Source of the DNA: Halospeciosus flavus
GTDB taxonomy: Archaea > Halobacteriota > Halobacteria > Halobacteriales > Halobacteriaceae
Assembly: GCF_029814175.1 (NCBI RefSeq)
Contig: NZ_CP122312.1
Span: forward strand, 3,100,001-3,164,000
DNA: 64,000 nucleotides
Direction: 5' to 3'
Shown here: positions 53,761 to 64,000 of the stretch, one piece after another
Layout: each line of letters starts with the position of its first letter
Position numbering within the stretch: position 1 is the first letter of the stretch
Made by a program: the position numbers and the translations under genes
Notes under the pieces: generated by a model
The model's input: the letters and a program-made list of their open reading frames with translations, nothing else
Told to the model about the DNA's origin: nothing
The model's database searches: none

Positions 53761-55344
53761 ATGACCGAAGACTCCCCCCACACTGACCGTCGGACGTTCC
53801 TCGAAGGTGTCGGTGCAGTCGGCGTCGCCGCCGCGGCGATTCCGGGCGTCTCCGCCGCCACACCCGGGCGAACGCCCGGCGCGAAACCGAACGAAGCACT
53901 CGTCGGTGTGACGAACACCGTCGACGACGCCGAGGAACACGTCGCCCAGTTCGTCCCCGACCAGGCGCGGGTCGTCCACAGCAACGAGACGATCGGCTAC
54001 GTCGCCGTCCGCTTCCCCGAGGAGGCACCCGACCGCGCGCACGAGCACTTCCTCGACGCGATCGAGAAGCGCGAGGGCATCAAGTACGCCGAGCGGAACG
54101 CGACCCACACGACGAGTCTCTCACCGGACGACCCCCGATTCGGCGACCAGTACGCCCCGCAGATGGTGAACGCGCCCGCGGCGTGGGAGACGACCCTCGG
54201 GTCGTCGTCGGTCTCCGTCGCGGTCGTCGACCAGGGCATCCAGTACGACCACCCCGACCTGGCGGCGAACGTCTCGGACGCCGACTCCTACCACGGCGAC
54301 GACTTCGCCGACGACGACGAGGACCCCTACCCCGACGTCCCGCAGGACGAGTACCACGGCACCCACGTCGGTGGCATCGCGGCCGCCGCGACCGACAACG
54401 GGTCGGGTGTCGCCGGCGTCAGCGAGTCGAGTCTCCTCAGCGGGCGCGCCCTCAGCGAAGACGGGACGGGGTCGACCTCGGACATCTCCGACGCCATCGT
54501 GTGGGCGACCGACCAGGGGGCCGACGTCGTCAACATGAGTCTCGGTGGCGGTGGCTACACCGAGACGATGAAGAACGCCGTCTCCTACGCCTACGACAAC
54601 GGCGTCCTCGTGGTCTGTGCGGCCGGGAACGCCGGGAAGAACTCCGTCGACTACCCCGCCGCGTACAGCGAGTGCGTCGCCGTCTCCGCGCTCGACCCGG
54701 ACGGAACGTTCGCCTCCTACTCGAACTACGGCGACGACATCGAACTCACCGCCCCCGGGACGAACGTCCTCTCGACCACCACGGAGACCCGCGGGTCCTA
54801 CGAGCGACTCTCGGGCACGTCGATGGCCACGCCGGTCGTCTCCGGCGTCGCGGGGTTGGCACTCGCACGGTGGGACCTCTCGAACGCGGAGGTGCGCGCG
54901 CACCTGAAGGAGACGGCCGTCGACGTCGGCCTCTCCGAGGACGAGCAGGGGAGCGGTCGCGTCGACGCCGACGGCGCCGTCTCCACGGACCCCTCCGGCG
55001 ACGGGAGCGGCGACGGGACCACGGAGCACATCAGCGCGACCGTCTCCGACTCCCTCGACGGCTACTGGGACGAGGACTGCTGGTCGTGGGCGTGGCAGTA
55101 CGACGACCCGAGCAAGGTCGTCGTCGACCTCTCGGGTCCCTCGGACGCCGACTTCGACCTCTACGTCGACGAGGGTGAAGGCTCCTGTCCGACCACCGAC
55201 GACTACGACTACCGCGGCTACACCGCCGACAGCCAGGAGACGGTCACGATCACCGAACCGGACACCTCGACCAACCTCCACGTCATGGTCACGCCCTTCT
55301 CGGGCAGCGGCGAGTACGACCTGACCATCACCGAGTACCAGTAG
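53761..55344 (+). CDS. Subtilisin-like serine protease (halolysin type)
   Basis: This 527-residue exported protease has a Tat signal (DRRTFLEGVGAVGVAAAAIPGVSA), a propeptide (about 33-118), and a catalytic domain with Asp157 (VAVVDQGIQYDHPDL), His202 (YHGTHVGGIAAA), oxyanion Asn290 (CAAGNAG) and Ser354 (SGTSMATPVVSG). After a Gly/Ser/Asp linker a PPC-like C-terminal domain follows (about 420-527, DFDLYVDEGEGSCPTTDDYDYRG). Halolysins fold before Tat export, mature by propeptide cleavage and act as extracellular proteases in high salt. Peptides it makes could feed the importers in this window. Confidence 0.93.
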   Translation: MTEDSPHTDRRTFLEGVGAVGVAAAAIPGVSAATPGRTPGAKPNEALVGVTNTVDDAEEHVAQFVPDQARVVHSNETIGYVAVRFPEEAPDRAHEHFLDAIEKREGIKYAERNATHTTSLSPDDPRFGDQYAPQMVNAPAAWETTLGSSSVSVAVVDQGIQYDHPDLAANVSDADSYHGDDFADDDEDPYPDVPQDEYHGTHVGGIAAAATDNGSGVAGVSESSLLSGRALSEDGTGSTSDISDAIVWATDQGADVVNMSLGGGGYTETMKNAVSYAYDNGVLVVCAAGNAGKNSVDYPAAYSECVAVSALDPDGTFASYSNYGDDIELTAPGTNVLSTTTETRGSYERLSGTSMATPVVSGVAGLALARWDLSNAEVRAHLKETAVDVGLSEDEQGSGRVDADGAVSTDPSGDGSGDGTTEHISATVSDSLDGYWDEDCWSWAWQYDDPSKVVVDLSGPSDADFDLYVDEGEGSCPTTDDYDYRGYTADSQETVTITEPDTSTNLHVMVTPFSGSGEYDLTITEYQ

Positions 55345-55389
55345 CGCGGCCCCCATCGCTTTTCACACCGGCGTTCGCACACCTTGTCG

Positions 55390-57108
55390 ATGAGTGCTGC
55401 CGCCGGTATCCCTGCCCAGTTGCTCGACTTGCTCGCGGTGTTCATCCTCGCCGCTGGAGTCGGTATCTTCGTCGCGAAAGTCGGTAGCTTTCCCTACACC
55501 ATCGCCCTGCTCGTCGCCGGATTGACGGCCTCTATCGTCGGTATCCATCCCGGTCTCCCGATTTCGCACGACCTCATCCTCTTCGTTCTCCTCCCGCCCA
55601 TCCTCTTCGAGGGGGCCGCGAACACCGAACTCGAACAGTTCCGCCGCAATCTCGTCCCCATCGTCTCGCTGGCCGTCGTCGGTCTCCTCGTCTCGGTCGG
55701 CGTCCTCACGCTCCTCGGCTCGCAGGCGCTCGGCGTCCCGCTACTCGTCGCCCTGCTGTTCGCGGTGATGATCCTCCCGACCGACCCCGTCTCGGTCCTC
55801 GCGCTGTTCAAGGAACTCGGCGCGCCCGACCAACTCTCGGTCCTCGTCGAGGGCGAGAGCCTCGTCAACGACGGCGTCGGCGTCGTCCTCTTCATGACCG
55901 TCGTCGACCTCGCGGTACGCGTCGAGACGGGGGAACTCGCCCGTGACGCCGTCTTCACCCTCGACCGTGCCGTCGCGGTGGCGACCGAGATACTCGTCGT
56001 CAGCCTCGGCGGACTCGTCGTCGGTCTCCTCGCGGGGTACACGGTCTACCGAGTCATGTACAACCTCGACGAACACATGACCGAGACGGTCCTCTCGTTG
56101 CTCCTCGCCTACGGCGCGTTCCTGCTAGCCGAGCACTACCTCCACGTCAGCGGCGTCATCGCGACCGTCGTCGCCGGCCTGTTCATCGGCGCGCACGGCG
56201 CCGATGAGGCGATGAGCCCGCAGACGAAGATATCGGTGTTCAACACGCTGGAGACGGGCGCCTTCCTCGCGAACACCTTCATCTTCCTGATGATCGGCAT
56301 CACGACCCCCATCGGCGACCTCCTGCGCTACGCCGACCTCATCGCCGTCGCCATCCCGCTCGTCCTCCTCTCGCGTGCGACCGGTCTGTACCCCGTCATC
56401 GCCGTCGTCAACCGGATCTCGTCCAGCGACATCTCGCTCGACTACCAGCACGTCATGGTGTGGTCGGGACTCCACGCCTCCATCCCTATCGCACTCGTCC
56501 TCGGACTGCCTCCCGAACTCGACGCCGTCCTCCGACAGCGACTCCGGGCGCTCGTCTTCGCCGTCGCCGCGTTCAGCCTCCTCGTCCAGGGACTCTCGAT
56601 GAAGCGCCTGCTCGACCGACTCGGCGTCGTCACGACCTCGGAGGCCCAGGAACTGTACGAACTCCTGCTCGCACGCCGGCGCGCGGTCGACGGTGCGCTC
56701 GACGCCGCCGAGGACCTCAAACAGCGCGGCGACATTCCGGGTGGGGTGTACGAGGACTTCACGACCGAGTACGAATCCGAACGTGACGACCTCGGTGAAG
56801 CCATCAACGAACTCCTCCGCGAGCACCCCGAGATTCGCCAGGAACAGAAGCTCGCCGGCGAGCGCCGGCTGCTCAAACAGGAGAAGAGCGCCATCATGGA
56901 CGCCATCCACGAGGGTATCGTTAGCGACGCCGCCGGCGAGCGCCTCCTCGAAGAAGTGAACATCAAACTCGACCGGGTCCGCTCGGGCGAGACGACCGTC
57001 GAGGCCGACGAGGAGGGGTACCACGAGTTCTGGCGCGACGAGGCCGCCGACTTCGGCCTGGAGAGCGTCGAGTACCCCGAGGAGGAACGCGAGGAGAGCG
57101 GCGAGTAG
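55390..57108 (+). CDS. nhaP: Na+/H+ antiporter, NhaP/CPA1 family
   Basis: This 572-residue protein has about 12-13 helices over the first 410 residues and a cytoplasmic helical tail of about 160 residues. The ion-site region reads MILPTDPVSVLALFKELGAP and VLVEGESLVNDGVGVVLF, with acidic residues typical of CPA1 exchangers; ATVVAGLFIGAHG is another conserved block. The tail (LLARRRAVDGALDAAEDLKQRGDIPGGVYEDFTTEYESERDDLGEAINELL) may regulate activity. ATG 55390 is chosen over TTG two codons upstream. Confidence 0.92.
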   Translation: MSAAAGIPAQLLDLLAVFILAAGVGIFVAKVGSFPYTIALLVAGLTASIVGIHPGLPISHDLILFVLLPPILFEGAANTELEQFRRNLVPIVSLAVVGLLVSVGVLTLLGSQALGVPLLVALLFAVMILPTDPVSVLALFKELGAPDQLSVLVEGESLVNDGVGVVLFMTVVDLAVRVETGELARDAVFTLDRAVAVATEILVVSLGGLVVGLLAGYTVYRVMYNLDEHMTETVLSLLLAYGAFLLAEHYLHVSGVIATVVAGLFIGAHGADEAMSPQTKISVFNTLETGAFLANTFIFLMIGITTPIGDLLRYADLIAVAIPLVLLSRATGLYPVIAVVNRISSSDISLDYQHVMVWSGLHASIPIALVLGLPPELDAVLRQRLRALVFAVAAFSLLVQGLSMKRLLDRLGVVTTSEAQELYELLLARRRAVDGALDAAEDLKQRGDIPGGVYEDFTTEYESERDDLGEAINELLREHPEIRQEQKLAGERRLLKQEKSAIMDAIHEGIVSDAAGERLLEEVNIKLDRVRSGETTVEADEEGYHEFWRDEAADFGLESVEYPEEEREESGE

Positions 57109-57146
57109 CCACAACACCCTTCACTCGCCCATCTGTCACTTCTGGC

Positions 57147-58402
57147 GTGTCGCCCACACCCACACGTCGTCGCCTGCTGGCCGGTCTCGGTACGGGCGTC
57201 GCCACCGGGCTCGCCGGCTGTAGCTCCGTCCAGTGGCCCTGGTCTGCACCACCGAAGGCGTCGGTACCGTCCGGGCCGAACGCGTGGCCGATGGTCGGCG
57301 GCGACGCCGGACGGACGTTCGCCGCGCCCGAGGCGACGCTCCCCGCCGACGTCTCCGAGACTTGGTTCGACGAGGGCGTCTCGAAGCCGGTCGTCGACGA
57401 CGGGGTGCTCGTTCACGCCGACGAGCGGGCGGTCACTGCCGTTTCCCACGAGGAGGGTAAGCAGTGGAGCTACCACGACCTCGATGAGCCGTCACGTCCG
57501 CTCCTCCTCAACGACCTCGTGGTCGTCGGCGCCGGTGGGCCGAAACTCGTCGGCATCGAGCGCGGGAGCGGGGAGAAACGCTGGTCGGTGTCGCTGTCCA
57601 ACATCCCTCCGGAGCGCCACCAGTGGGCCGGGACCACGGGGCCGCCAGTCGCCACCGCCGACGGCGTGTTCTCGACGGCACCACCCGGAATCTGGCGGGC
57701 GACGCCCGACGGGACCGAACAGTGGGGGACGTCGGAGGGGCTCTCACTCGACACCGACGTGCGTCTCCGTACCGCCGTCGGACAGCGGAAGGCGTACCTC
57801 GTGGCGACGCGACGGTTCGACGCGACGAACTTCCCGACCGACAGGTTCTACGCGCGCCGGTCGAACGTCCTCGCCTACGACGTCGAGTCCGGTGACCTCG
57901 CCTGGCAGTTCGGGCTGTCCGGCCGCGTGCCGGGGTTCGCGGTTCGCGACGGGGTGATCCACCTCCTCCAGACCGCCTACGACTCGCGAAACGAGGGGAG
58001 ACCATCTCGGACGTTCCAGCCCTGAGTCGGTACTACAGAGTCGACGGCGAACACGGGACGGCGGAATCTGTCGTCGACCTCACGGCGTTCGGCGAACTGC
58101 ACGCGATGGCGCTCGCGGACCGACCAGTCGTCGTCGGCGGACAGGAGTTGACGGACCGGAGTCGGGTGTTCACCGTCGCGGGCGACGACTCGTGGGTCCA
58201 CGAAACCGAGAAGCGGGTCTCCGACCTCGCGGCGACGGATGAGGCTGTCCTCTACTCGATGGGCGATACCGTCGTCTGCCTCGACCGTGCGGACGGGGGA
58301 GTCCGCTGGCGTCACACCGTCGGGAACCGCGCGAAATTCGCCGCCGTGGTCGACGGCGCCGTGTACGTCGAGACCGAGGCCGGCGTCCACCGACTCGGCT
58401 GA
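57147..58402 (+). pseudogene. PQQ-like beta-propeller lipoprotein, frameshifted
   Basis: From GTG 57147 the protein shows a Tat lipoprotein signal (TRRRLLAGLGTGVATGLAGCSS) and propeller motifs such as GSGEKRWSVSLSNI, DGTEQWGTSEGL and SGDLAWQFGLSG. The frame is lost after AYDSRNEG and resumes as ISDVPALSRYYRVDG...DDSWVHETEKRVSDLAA...DGGVRWRHTVGN to the stop at 58402. Restoring one G in the run at 57995-57998 (four G to five) joins the frames. Corrected length is about 418 residues. The break lies inside a 17-base match to the origin-box core (see findings). Confidence 0.85.
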
Positions 58403-58467
58403 CGTCCCGACCCGAGGCGCACCCACGAACACGAAAGCATTACTTGTCGGGGGTCGACCCACGAGGT

Positions 58468-59574
<1,107 letters not shown>

Positions 59575-59577
59575 CCC

Positions 59578-59952
59578 ATGAGCTTCGAAGTGCCCGACGA
59601 CCTGTACTACCTCGAATCGCACGAGTGGATTCGCCCCGAAGACGGCAAGATCGGCATCACCGACTTCGCGCAGGACGAACTCGGCGACGTCGTCTTCGTC
59701 GAGACGCCCGACGAGGGCGACGAGATCGAACAGGGCGAGACGTTCGGCGTCGTCGAGTCCATCAAGGCGGTCTCGGACCTCTACGCGCCCGTCAGCGGCG
59801 AGGTCACGGCGGTCAACGACACGCTCCACGACCAGCCCGAACTCGTCAACGAGGAACCCTTCGAGGGTGGCTGGATGCTCGAAGTCGACTTCGACGAGGA
59901 CGACCTCGACGACCTCCTCACGCCCGAGGAGTACCGCGACCAGATCCAGTAG
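59578..59952 (+). CDS. gcvH: Glycine cleavage system H protein
   Basis: This 124-residue carrier has the lipoylation motif [16 protein letters not shown] with Lys63 as the attachment site, and the typical [33 protein letters not shown] start. The lipoyl arm shuttles the aminomethyl group from P protein to T protein. Length is normal. It directly follows gcvT; the next cleavage-system gene (gcvPA) is separated by a PQQ-like gene and a small zinc-ribbon gene. Confidence 0.97.
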   Translation: MSFEVPDDLYYLESHEWIRPEDGKIGITDFAQDELGDVVFVETPDEGDEIEQGETFGVVESIKAVSDLYAPVSGEVTAVNDTLHDQPELVNEEPFEGGWMLEVDFDEDDLDDLLTPEEYRDQIQ

Positions 59953-60017
59953 AACACTCCCGAATCCGGCCCGCTGCCCCACAAGACCTATCCTGACAGC
60001 GACTCGACCTCTCTTCG

Positions 60018-61315
60018 ATGGTTCCGACGCGCCGCACCCTCCTCGGCCACGGGGGTGTCGCCCTCGGCGCCGTGCTCGCCGGGTGTAGCGGTGTCTTCGG
60101 GTCGGAGTGTACGCCCGACCCGGCACTGCTCGACCCCGCATCGTGGCCGTTCCCGCGGGCCGACCCCGCGAACACCGGGCACGTTCCCGCCCGTGCCGCC
60201 CCGCCCGACCGGATCGAGTCGCGCTGGACGGACGAGGACGAACGACTCGATCAGACTCTCGGGATTCCGCCACGGCCGACCGTCGCCGATGGAACAGTCT
60301 TCTTCACGTACGAGCGCGCCGGCGAGGAGGAAATCGGACCGGTCGTCGTCACCGCGTTCGACGTGGATGGGGGACACCGCCGCTGGCGGCGAGAACTCCC
60401 GTTGAACCCCGCCGACACCGACCTCCACCCGCCGGTCGTCGCCGACGGTCGCCTCTTTCTCCGAACGTACCCGAAGGGCGACGACCGTCCGGCGGTGGTC
60501 TCCTCGATACTGCGACGGGCGAGACGCGCGCTCGCCGGTCGGGCACCGTCGAGACGCCGCCGACGCTCGCAGCGGGGCGTCTCCAGTACGTCGAGAGTGA
60601 GTACGCCGACGACACGGAGACGGCCGCTGCGACGGCATTCGGCCCGTCGCTCGACCACGTCTGCTGGCGGACCGACCTCGACACCGGTTCTCCCGTCCGG
60701 GTCCGTGCGCCGGGTGTCAGCCCGCGACTGGTGTTCTACCCCATCTCTGTCGGCGACGAACACGCTGTGTTGGCACTCGACGCCGCGAGTGGTCGACCCG
60801 AGTGGCGGACGGTACTCCCCGGCGCGCCCGAACCGTTCCCGACCGTCCGTACCGACCGCGTCTTCCTCGGTGCGAACACCGGCGAGAATCGGGGGACCGT
60901 CGTCGCTCTCGACCGCCGAACCGGCGCTGTCGAGTGGCGACGGGAGTTGGACGCCGACGCGTTCGTCGGCGCAGTCACGAACTCGACCGTCCTCGTCCGT
61001 GAAGGGACCGACCTCGACAGGGAACCCGACGCCCTCGTCGCTCGGGACGCGGCCACGGGGCGAGTCCGGTGGCAGGTCACGACGGACGAACGGACGGAGT
61101 TCACGCTCCCGACGTCGGCCGGCGACGCGGCTTTCGTCTGCCGCACTCCGTCACACACGTCCGTCGATGCGCCGGGAACGCTGGAGCGATACGACCTCGC
61201 CACCGGCGAGCGTACCGCGACGGTCCCGACGGCCGACGAGTGGGTGTCCGCGCCCGTGGTCGGCGACGGATACGTCGCCATCTCCACGGACCGCGGACTG
61301 CAAGTCTTCGGCTGA
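60018..61315 (+). pseudogene. PQQ-like beta-propeller lipoprotein, frameshifted
   Basis: From ATG 60018 the protein begins with a signal and lipobox (TRRTLLGHGGVALGAVLAGCSG) and propeller sequence such as GGHRRWRRELPLN. After RPAVVS the frame shifts and continues as LDTATGETRARRSGTVETPPTLAAGRL...SGRPEWRTVLPG...TGAVEWRRELDADAF...TGRVRWQVTTDE to the stop at 61315. One missing C near 60502-60504 (GTCTCCTCG for GTCTCCCTCG) explains it. Corrected length is about 432 residues. It is inserted between gcvH and the rest of the glycine cleavage genes. Confidence 0.83.
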
Positions 61316-61479
61316 CGCTGTGCTTCGCGGTATCCTGTAGTACTCGACGGGCGAAGTCTCGCCACACTCACACCTGCGGCAGCGGCCGACTGTCCGGTCT
61401 CCTCGACGGCACCGCTGCTCGGGTGGGTGTGGAACTGGAGTCGGCGACGGTCGCTAAAAGATGACTGACGGCAGTCGTC

Positions 61480-61650
61480 TCACGCGTTGTTCATCCGGGT
61501 CGCCGACTCCGTGCCGCAGGCGCGACACTCGGCGACGCGGTACGGTTCGCGCGAGAACTCGGCGTTCTCGGACTTCGAACTCTCGGTCCGAAGTTCGATA
61601 GAGACGGAGTGAGCCGTCTCCTGACCGCAGTTCTCGCACGGCTCGGTCAT
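61480..61650 (-). CDS. Small zinc-ribbon protein (DUF7835-like)
   Basis: This 56-residue protein has two CxxC pairs: EPCENCGQETAHSV near the N-terminus and ECRACGTESATRMNNA at the end. The middle contains SIELRTESSKSENAEFSREPYRV. Paired knuckles suggest a zinc beta-ribbon, as in small conserved haloarchaeal proteins thought to bind nucleic acid or protein partners. ATG 61650 is preceded by GAGTAAAACC about 15-25 bases upstream, consistent with a leaderless promoter. Confidence 0.8.
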   Translation of the reverse strand: MTEPCENCGQETAHSVSIELRTESSKSENAEFSREPYRVAECRACGTESATRMNNA

Positions 61651-61957
61651 TCCGTCGGAGTGGGGGTTTTACTCGCCATCGGAACCGCCTACTACTGTGT
61701 AGACAGCCATCCCACATTAGTGGTGGACCTAAGCAACCAGGCTCCGCCGTGTTGGGTGCGCCGGTGGGTCCGGCCGCGGCCGGCGACGCGAGCGCGGCCG
61801 GACTGTACGCCCCTGCGGGTTCACCCCCCGATACGCCGCCGACCAATACACGGACGTGTGTATCGACTGCCCGTTCCGGAACCGGGAGTATCATATTCTC
61901 GCATTCACAAGAGGTGCACATGCGACCCGCACGGACGTCTCTCTCAGGTGATACCGC
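61651..61957. other. Intergenic region upstream of gcvPA
   Basis: It contains the promoter of the zinc-ribbon gene (left), a perfect inverted repeat at 61846-61863, and an AT-rich element (AGTATCATATTCTCG, about 61888-61902) that may be the gcvPA TATA box. Its open frames are short and Pro/Ala/Arg-rich, without support. Confidence 0.5.
61846..61863. promoter_or_regulatory. Inverted repeat ATACAC-6-GTGTAT upstream of gcvPA
   Basis: ATACAC (61846-61851) and GTGTAT (61858-61863) form a perfect 6+6+6 palindrome. It lies about 95 bases before gcvPA and about 25-40 bases before its probable TATA element, a place where an activator or repressor might bind. The regulator is unknown. Confidence 0.5.
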
Positions 61958-63290
61958 ATGAGCGGCGGACGCCGGGACGGGAGTCCCTACGCGCCACACG
62001 ACCCCAACGAGACGCAGGCGATGCTCGACGCCGTCGGCGCCGACTCGGTCGAGGAGTTGTTCGACATCCCCGAGTCGGTCCGGTTCGACGGCGACTACGG
62101 CATCCCCGCGCGCACGGAACAGGAGACTCGTCGCGACGTCGAGCGCCTCCTCGGTGCCAACGACGACCTGACCGAGTTCCTCGGCCGCGGCCACTACGAG
62201 CACTACGTCCCCTCGCTCGTGGACAATATCTCCCAGCGCTCGGAGTTCATCACCTCCTACACGCAGTACCAACCCGAAGTCACCCAGGGGTTCCTCCAGG
62301 TGCTCTTCGAGTACCAGTCGATGCTCGTCGAACTCACGGGCCTCGACGTGGCCAACTGCTCGATGTACGACGCCGCCACGGCACTCGGCGAGGCCGCGCT
62401 CCTCGCCGAACGCGTCCGGAGTACCTCCGGTGACCGCGTCCTCGTCCCCGAGGCGCTCCGCGCCGAGCGCAAGAGCGTCCTCGAGAACTACGTCGATGGC
62501 TCCGACCTCGACGTCGTCGAGTACGCCACCGACGACGGCAACGTCGACGTCGCGGCCCTCCGCGAGACCGTCGACGGGGACACGGCGCTGGTGTACGTCG
62601 AGAACCCGACCACGCGCGGCACTATCGAGGAGCACCTCGCCGAGGTGGGGAAATTGCCGACGCGAACGACGCGCTGTTCTGTCTCGGCTCCGACCCTGTC
62701 GCACTCTCCCTGCTCCAGCGACCGGCGGACGTCGGCGCGGACGTCGTCGTCGGCGACGCCTCGGTCCTCGGACTGCCCGCGAGTTACGGGATGGGACTCG
62801 GACTCTTCGCCTGCCGCGAGGAGTACCTCCGACAGGTCCCCGGCCGACTCGTCGGCGCGAGCGAGGACGCCGCCGACCGCCGCGCGTACACGCTCACCCT
62901 CCAGACGCGCGAACAGCACATCCGCCGCGAGCGCGCGACGTCCAACATCTGTACGAACCAGGCGTGGGTCGCCCTCCGGACGGCCATCCACGCCGCGTGG
63001 CTCGGCGCCGACGGCCTCGTCGACCTCGCCGAGCGCTGTGTCGAACTGCCCCGCGACCTCGCGGCCGACCTCGACACCATCAAGGGGTCAGAGCGCCGGT
63101 CCACGACCGCCACCACTTCCGCGAGTTCGTCGCCCACACCGACCAGCCCGCGAAGGCTATCGTCGACGACCTCCAAGCGGAGGGATTCGCGGTCCACGCC
63201 GTCGACGACCACGAGGTACAGGTCTGTATCACCGACGCGAACGAACACGCCGCCGACCGACTGGTCGCGGCCTTCGAGGAGGTGGCCTGA
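61958..63290 (+). pseudogene. gcvPA: Glycine dehydrogenase (decarboxylating) subunit 1, two frameshifts
   Basis: This would encode the first half of the PLP-dependent P protein. The first frame (61958 to about 62650) reads [33 protein letters not shown] and [38 protein letters not shown]. The second frame continues [23 protein letters not shown] and [23 protein letters not shown]. The third finishes [30 protein letters not shown]...LVAAFEEVA. Both breaks are at GGGG runs (62647-62650 and 63084-63087) where GGGGG restores the frame. Corrected length is about 444 residues, as expected. The stop overlaps gcvPB by 1 base. Because the neighbours are intact, read errors are likely. Confidence 0.9.
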
Positions 63291-64000
63291 TGCGACACTA
63301 CGACCAGGCCCGCTACCACCAGGACGACGAGTACGAACCGCTGCTCGCGGAGAAGGACGAGACGACCGTCGAGGTCGACGACGACTCCCCACTCCCCGAC
63401 GACCTGACGCGCGACGAACTCTCGCTCCCGTCACTCTCCGAACCCGAACTCGCGCGCCACTACGTCCGTCTCTCCCAGGAGACCTACGGCGTCGATACCG
63501 GTCCCTACCCGCTCGGGTCGTGTACGATGAAGTACAACCCGAAGTTCACCGAGGACGTCGCCGCCCTCCCCGGCGCGCAGGTCCACCCGGACCGCACCGA
63601 AGAGAGCGTGCAGGGCACCCTCGGGTTGCTGTACGGTCTCCAGGAGCAGTTGAAGAAGATCGGCGGGATGGACGCCGTCACGCTCCAGCCACCCGCGGGC
63701 GCCGCCGGCGAGTTCGCGGGCATCCGCCTCGCGAGCGCCTACCACGAGGCCAACGGTGAGGGCGACCAGCGCACCGAGGTCGTCGTCCCCGACTCCGCCC
63801 ACGGGACCAACTTCGCCACGGCCGCGATGGGCGGCTACGACGTCGTCGAACTCCCGAGTGACGACGACGGCCGCGTCGACCTCGACGCGCTCGAGGCCGC
63901 GGTCGGCGACCAGACCGCGGCGCTGATGCTCACGAACCCCAACACGCTCGGCCTCTTCGAGCGCGACATCGAGACCATCGCCGAGACGGTCCACGACGCT
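63290..64000 (+). CDS. gcvPB: Glycine dehydrogenase (decarboxylating) subunit 2, partial
   Basis: The first 237 residues are in the window and the gene runs off the right edge. The start [24 protein letters not shown] and the blocks [62 protein letters not shown] and [12 protein letters not shown] are typical for this subunit; the PLP-binding Lys would lie beyond the edge. With subunit 1 it decarboxylates glycine and loads H protein. The start codon shares one base with the gcvPA stop. Confidence 0.95.
   Translation, partial: MRHYDQARYHQDDEYEPLLAEKDETTVEVDDDSPLPDDLTRDELSLPSLSEPELARHYVRLSQETYGVDTGPYPLGSCTMKYNPKFTEDVAALPGAQVHPDRTEESVQGTLGLLYGLQEQLKKIGGMDAVTLQPPAGAAGEFAGIRLASAYHEANGEGDQRTEVVVPDSAHGTNFATAAMGGYDVVELPSDDDGRVDLDALEAAVGDQTAALMLTNPNTLGLFERDIETIAETVHDA

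Overview
This window is chromosomal DNA from a halophilic archaeon (class Halobacteria). The base composition is GC-rich and the predicted proteins are very rich in Asp and Glu. Other signs are twin-arginine lipoprotein signals, TATA-box promoters 25-30 bases from many start codons, haloarchaeal insertion sequences, an Orc1/Cdc6 initiator, a mevalonate-pathway HMG-CoA synthase and replication factor C. I cannot name the genus from the sequence alone.

Layout. 1-2.1 kb: a type IV pilin and two small unknown genes. 2.1-5.3 kb: an IS200/IS605-type element (tnpA-tnpB) whose left end is split by a later ISH3-like element. 5.3-8.4 kb: aldo/keto reductase, acetyltransferase, EamA exporter and CBS protein. 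8.4-14.8 kb: a five-gene dipeptide/oligopeptide ABC importer operon whose binding-protein gene carries an in-frame stop. 14.9-17.2 kb: RNase HI, an ArsR-type regulator with a palindromic operator, and a dipeptidase. 17.2-29.9 kb: carbon metabolism, with malic enzyme, malate synthase, a glyoxalase-fold protein, a 998-residue FAD/Fe-S oxidase, an Nramp-like transporter without the metal-binding motif, and a second GlcD-like oxidase. 29.85-31.85 kb: a replication origin with at least six ORB repeats next to orc1/cdc6. 31.9-39 kb: heme A synthase, a polar amino acid ABC operon, a zinc alcohol dehydrogenase and an NhaC antiporter. 39.2-53.6 kb: mixed housekeeping genes (replication factor C large subunit, several acetyltransferases, HMG-CoA synthase, a pilin-like adhesin, DUF2150, a TatD-like hydrolase, a NYN protein). 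53.7-64 kb: halolysin-type protease, NhaP antiporter and the glycine cleavage genes gcvT, gcvH, gcvPA and gcvPB, interleaved with two PQQ-propeller lipoprotein genes.

How genes work together. The 17-30 kb block could oxidise 2-hydroxy acids (lactate, glycolate or 2-hydroxyglutarate), condense glyoxylate with acetyl-CoA to malate, and decarboxylate malate to pyruvate; this is inference from families and proximity. The gcv genes form the glycine cleavage system. The two ABC operons import peptides and amino acids, and the dipeptidase next to the peptide importer could process its cargo.

Striking features. Seven single-base frameshifts and one nonsense codon interrupt six otherwise well-conserved genes and one transposase. 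Four of the frameshifts look like a run of five G reduced to four, so read-level homopolymer error must be excluded before any of these is called a true pseudogene. All three PQQ-propeller lipoprotein genes are affected. The origin carries five CTAG tetramers in 46 bases, a motif that is otherwise scarce here. No tRNA, rRNA or CRISPR array was recognised.
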